The position numbers were made by a program, and so were the translations under genes. A stretch of DNA of 64,000 bases. Origin: Purshia tridentata (taxonomy: Eukaryota; Streptophyta; Magnoliopsida; Rosales; Rosaceae). Below, one piece after another: positions 60,900 to 64,000 of the stretch. The notes under the pieces are model-generated. The model was not told where the DNA came from, ran no database searches, and saw only the letters and a program-made list of their open reading frames with translations. How positions within the stretch are numbered: position 1 is the stretch's first letter; every line of letters begins with the position of its first letter. Where the stretch lies: positions 1 through 64,000 of the forward strand of contig QANT01003765.1 of assembly GCA_003254885.1 (NCBI GenBank), read 5' to 3'.

Positions 60900-63120
60900 A
60901 AGTGAAATGTTTGTGTTTTGGACGTTGGGAACCAAAAATATATAAATGGAAAGCTCCCACCTTTCTCTTTCTCTCTGTAGAAAGCGAGAGAGAAAGTAAG
61001 TCTTAGGCTTGGCTCAACTGCTCAAGTTGGCTCGCTTTTCTCGCGTATTAGCTTCACATAGCACGTCACACGTGTTCGATGCTTTTAGTTTTATTTTTTG
61101 GTCAAAGGCTTTTATTGTTAAATGCGTATATATTGCTCAGGATAATGAAATAAAAACATCTACCAAATTGAGAATTTGACACTTTCGCTAAGCGTGTGAA
61201 ATTAAAATAATTTGTAAAAAAGGAAAGAGAAAACTATTCACGTTAATGGTTTTGACTAATGAATGCAAGGATAAATTTAAGAATGTTCTAAATATAAATT
61301 CAAAGTTTTTACTTATTTAGGACATATTTTTTTTCTGATATGATCTTTTTCTTTTTCATCAAGGCATTAAGGTATAACCGTATAAGACTAAAAAATAAAA
61401 ACATCTACTAAATTGAGAATTTGACACGTGTGAAATTAAAAATAGTTGTAGAAAATAGAAGATGATAACCAATTAACCATTTGTTTTCAATAATATTACA
61501 TTTACCACATTTTTATACTATAATTTTATATCATTTTATATGGCAACTTATATGACATTCATACATAAAATTAAAAAAAAAAACTTTATCTAGTAAAATG
61601 ATGATATGTAATGTGATATAATAATGTGATACAAGAATGTAATAAGTAAACATTATTGAATTTATTAACATGTGACAAATAAATATTTCCTTTTTGCATT
61701 AATGATTTTGAATTAATGAACGTGGAATAAATTTAAATCATAAGTATTTAAAGACAACCAAACCAAAGAAAAGTTTTTTAGAAGTATCTTCAAAAATTGG
61801 TCTTAGACAGATTGGTCTGATATGATCCTTTTCTTTTTTATCAAGCTAAAGGGATTAAGATTTTAGAGTCGGCACAATAAATTATTAGGATTAGCACAAC
61901 AAATATTTTTAGGACAATTAAAACATTAAATTTATGTAATAACAAAACTTTATGGATGAGCATTAAATTTATTGTATAGTAATCATAAGTCAAATTACAA
62001 GAATTCTTGCCCCGGAAGAAAAGAAAAACGCAAAAAAGTAATGCATTGCCTTGGAGTTATTCCTTTGATACCACTGAGGTATCAAATTAATGATTTCAAT
62101 TTAAATTTTTTTTTGACTTATCCCATTAGTCATTAAAAAGGAAATGAGTATGCAGGATTCAGTACTTTATTAAAAAATGTTTTCTCTACTAAGATGGTAT
62201 CAAATTAACATAAATATACTATAAAGTAATTACAAGTTTACAACACACTAACACATCATATTATATTATCACAACATTAAATCATAAAATTATGCAAATA
62301 AAAAAATAGAAAATAAACATACTATACTCTCCAAAAATAATAATAATAATCATACTCAACACCGTTCTTATCAGTTTTTGACTTCTGCTTGATTACTAGG
62401 GTTAGTGGGCTTTTATATCTTTTACTTTAATGGGTTATTAATTTTGGATCGTGTAACTGGACTCTATTGGACTCCACTTTTTAACAGATAACCCACCCAC
62501 CTCTAATCAATTCATAATTATCAGACCCTCCTCAGTGTAATCAAACGAGGTCGAGTGCGCAGGTATAAAAAATTTAAAAAAAAAACTTTTTAACAGATAA
62601 CCCACCCACCTCTAATCAAATCATAATTATCAGACCCTCCTTAGTGTAATCAAACGAGGTCGAGTGCGCAGGTATAAAAAATAAAAATAAAAACTTTGAA
62701 AGAAGAAAAAAAGTCAATGACATTTGGAATACAAAGGAATTAATTTAGATATTTGTTTTGTTTTTCACATTGAATATGTGACATCCATGTATTGCATTCA
62801 AGTTATTCACGTAACTACCTGGCGAATTAAATGACTGGGAGAACTCTGCTTCTTATGGTTGATTCCAATTCTCGAAACTGAAGGGTACGTTATTTTGATC
62901 ATGTACGTACCTATGACCGTTTAATTACAAAATGGCTATTTCATTCTCTTTTTATGCTGTTTGGAAAATAAAATTTATAATACCTACATATCAGATATGA
63001 ATTGAATTCTTGGAATATGGTAAATGTGTAATTAAATTTCACTGGAATACGTAAAGGTGCAAAGTATTAATTATTATTATCGGAATATGTAAAGGTAGGT
63101 GTGAACCTACACACAAAGGA
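60900..63120. other. AT-rich intergenic region
   Basis: About 2.2 kb. The right part holds a tandem duplication (62476-62690). The rest is AT-rich with duplicated words (for example ACATCTACCAAATTGAGAATTTGACAC near 61156 and again near 61401). No gene seen. Confidence 0.5.
62476..62690 (+). repeat. Tandem duplication, 109-bp unit, two copies
   Basis: Copy 1 at 62476-62584 and copy 2 at 62585-62690 both read ACTTTTTAACAGATAACCCA and later CAAACGAGGTCGAGTGCGCA. They differ at only a few bases, for example CTCAGTG against TTAGTG-type, and in the A-rich end, so the event is recent. Confidence 0.9.
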
Positions 63121-63386
63121 GGCATAGTGATCTGGTATTTATAGTTGTAGTACAACAGGTGAAGCTTACATCAGATAGAAGTATGCATTTGAAACTCAAA
63201 AGCAAACTATTTCAAACAAGAGCTAAAGATCAGATAGGATCAGATAATGGTTTTGAATTCGAATTCGAAGTGAGATGAGGTGAGGTAACCTTCTGTCTAT
63301 CAAGGTACGTACGTGTATGTTAGTATTGGCTTATATATAATCAACCTGATTATCAAACCAAGATATGAAGAATCAAAACAAGGCCA

Positions 63387-63827
63387 ATGCACGTTACCAC
63401 TGAAGCCCCCTCGCACAACAAAGAGTCAGAAAAACACAAGATCATGTCGTCGTTCAAAGGGTTGATTAAGACGGAGGTGGATGAAATCGTCAAGAACTAT
63501 GCAATCCTTCTGTCTGAGGATGAAACTAAAGCTTTATACGACGCAGTCGAGAGGACAGGGTTGCTTTCCGAAGGCCTTGTTCTTGGATTCTACTATGGAC
63601 TGCAAACAAAGCGAAACATAGCTGTTGAAAGATCGGAGAACTCAAAAAAATTGATTGAAGAAGCCTCTTCTTCTTTCATCTCCAAAGTTAAAGACTTGAG
63701 TCTTCTGGCAAATGACTCTGACAGAGTTATTTGGTCAGCTTTGAATATTTCGGAGAAACCAAAAGGTGGGGGGTTGAAGGACCTCAAATGGGAAATCAAC
63801 TTTGGTTTCAAAGGTGATGATAAATGA
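63387..63827 (+). CDS. Small unrecognised protein, 146 aa
   Basis: An open frame of 146 codons that I do not recognise. A second in-frame ATG (63444, MSSFKGLIKTEVDEIV) is a plausible alternative start, giving 127 residues. The product is Lys/Glu-rich and predicted helical, with no signal peptide or membrane helix. The word GLLSEGLVLGFYYGLQTKRN is its least polar part, and it ends in a Lys/Gly-rich tail. A TATA-like GGTATTTATAG lies at about 63136-63146, and the leader has a TCGAATTCGAA palindrome-like word near 63258. Length and composition favour a real gene, but without known relatives this is uncertain. Confidence 0.55.
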   Translation: MHVTTEAPSHNKESEKHKIMSSFKGLIKTEVDEIVKNYAILLSEDETKALYDAVERTGLLSEGLVLGFYYGLQTKRNIAVERSENSKKLIEEASSSFISKVKDLSLLANDSDRVIWSALNISEKPKGGGLKDLKWEINFGFKGDDK

Positions 63828-64000
63828 CTAAAATGGATGACAAGAGTTTGTTTATCGTAGTAACCTCTTTTTAGTACTCTTTGTTAGTATTGCTGTTTCA
63901 TCTGTCGCTTTTAATATGTTTTAAAAGTCAATTTATGATTACGTATGATATTAATTTCTTATTTACTCTTGCGTATGAAATAGTTAACCATATAAATGTG

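Noticed and set aside
1-64000. tRNA, rRNA, CRISPR arrays and LTR elements
   Set aside because: Looked for by eye and none supported. A CRISPR array is not expected in a plant nuclear genome.

Overview
This window is plant nuclear DNA, almost certainly from the rose family. It is AT-rich, with GT-AG introns, plant TATA boxes (CTATAAATA) and miniature transposons. Its first 28 kb hold a dense cluster of Bet v 1-like PR-10 genes. Their proteins read like the strawberry, apple and cherry allergens Fra a 1, Mal d 1 and Pru av 1. Most of the sequences (for example KDNFVYSYS and [12 protein letters not shown]) look closest to the strawberry/rose/raspberry branch (Rosoideae). That placement is from memory of these proteins, not from a search.

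Region 1 (about 0.9-28.1 kb) carries thirteen PR-10 genes, called PR10-1 to PR10-13 from left to right, with strands -,-,+,-,+,-,-,+,-,+,+,-,+. Each has a 184-bp first exon, one intron at the same site (codon 62, phase 1) and a 299- or 302-bp second exon. Twelve read through intact at 160-161 residues. PR10-5 has lost one base in exon 1. Four sequence groups are visible: 1 (Pru av 1-like) with 2/8; 3/5/12; 4/6/9/11; and 7/10/13. A segment of about 3 kb (PR10-6 to PR10-7) occurs again, inverted, as PR10-10 to PR10-11. PR10-10 and PR10-13 are mosaics of flanks and coding regions from different groups.

Region 2 (28.1-33.2 kb) is rich in small repeats. It holds a polyphenol oxidase (PPO) gene that keeps its transit peptide and C-terminal KFDV domain but lacks the whole copper-binding catalytic domain. 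About 1.4 kb upstream of it lies an inverted repeat built from PPO C-terminal coding sequence. A terminal-inverted-repeat element of 0.9 kb ends 81 bp from its stop codon.

Region 3 (33.3-63.9 kb) is ordinary gene space: a DUF1218 membrane protein (+), a Dof zinc-finger transcription factor (-), the 18-exon splicing factor SF3B2/SAP145 (-), a polyol-transporter-4-like gene with two breaks (+), an LRR receptor kinase of the non-RD class XII type (+), a type II glycosyltransferase with a DXD motif (-), and a small unrecognised ORF (+). These genes do not form a pathway. The PR-10 and PPO loci both bear on phenolics and defence, but a functional link between them is only inference. I saw no tRNA, rRNA, CRISPR or clear LTR element.
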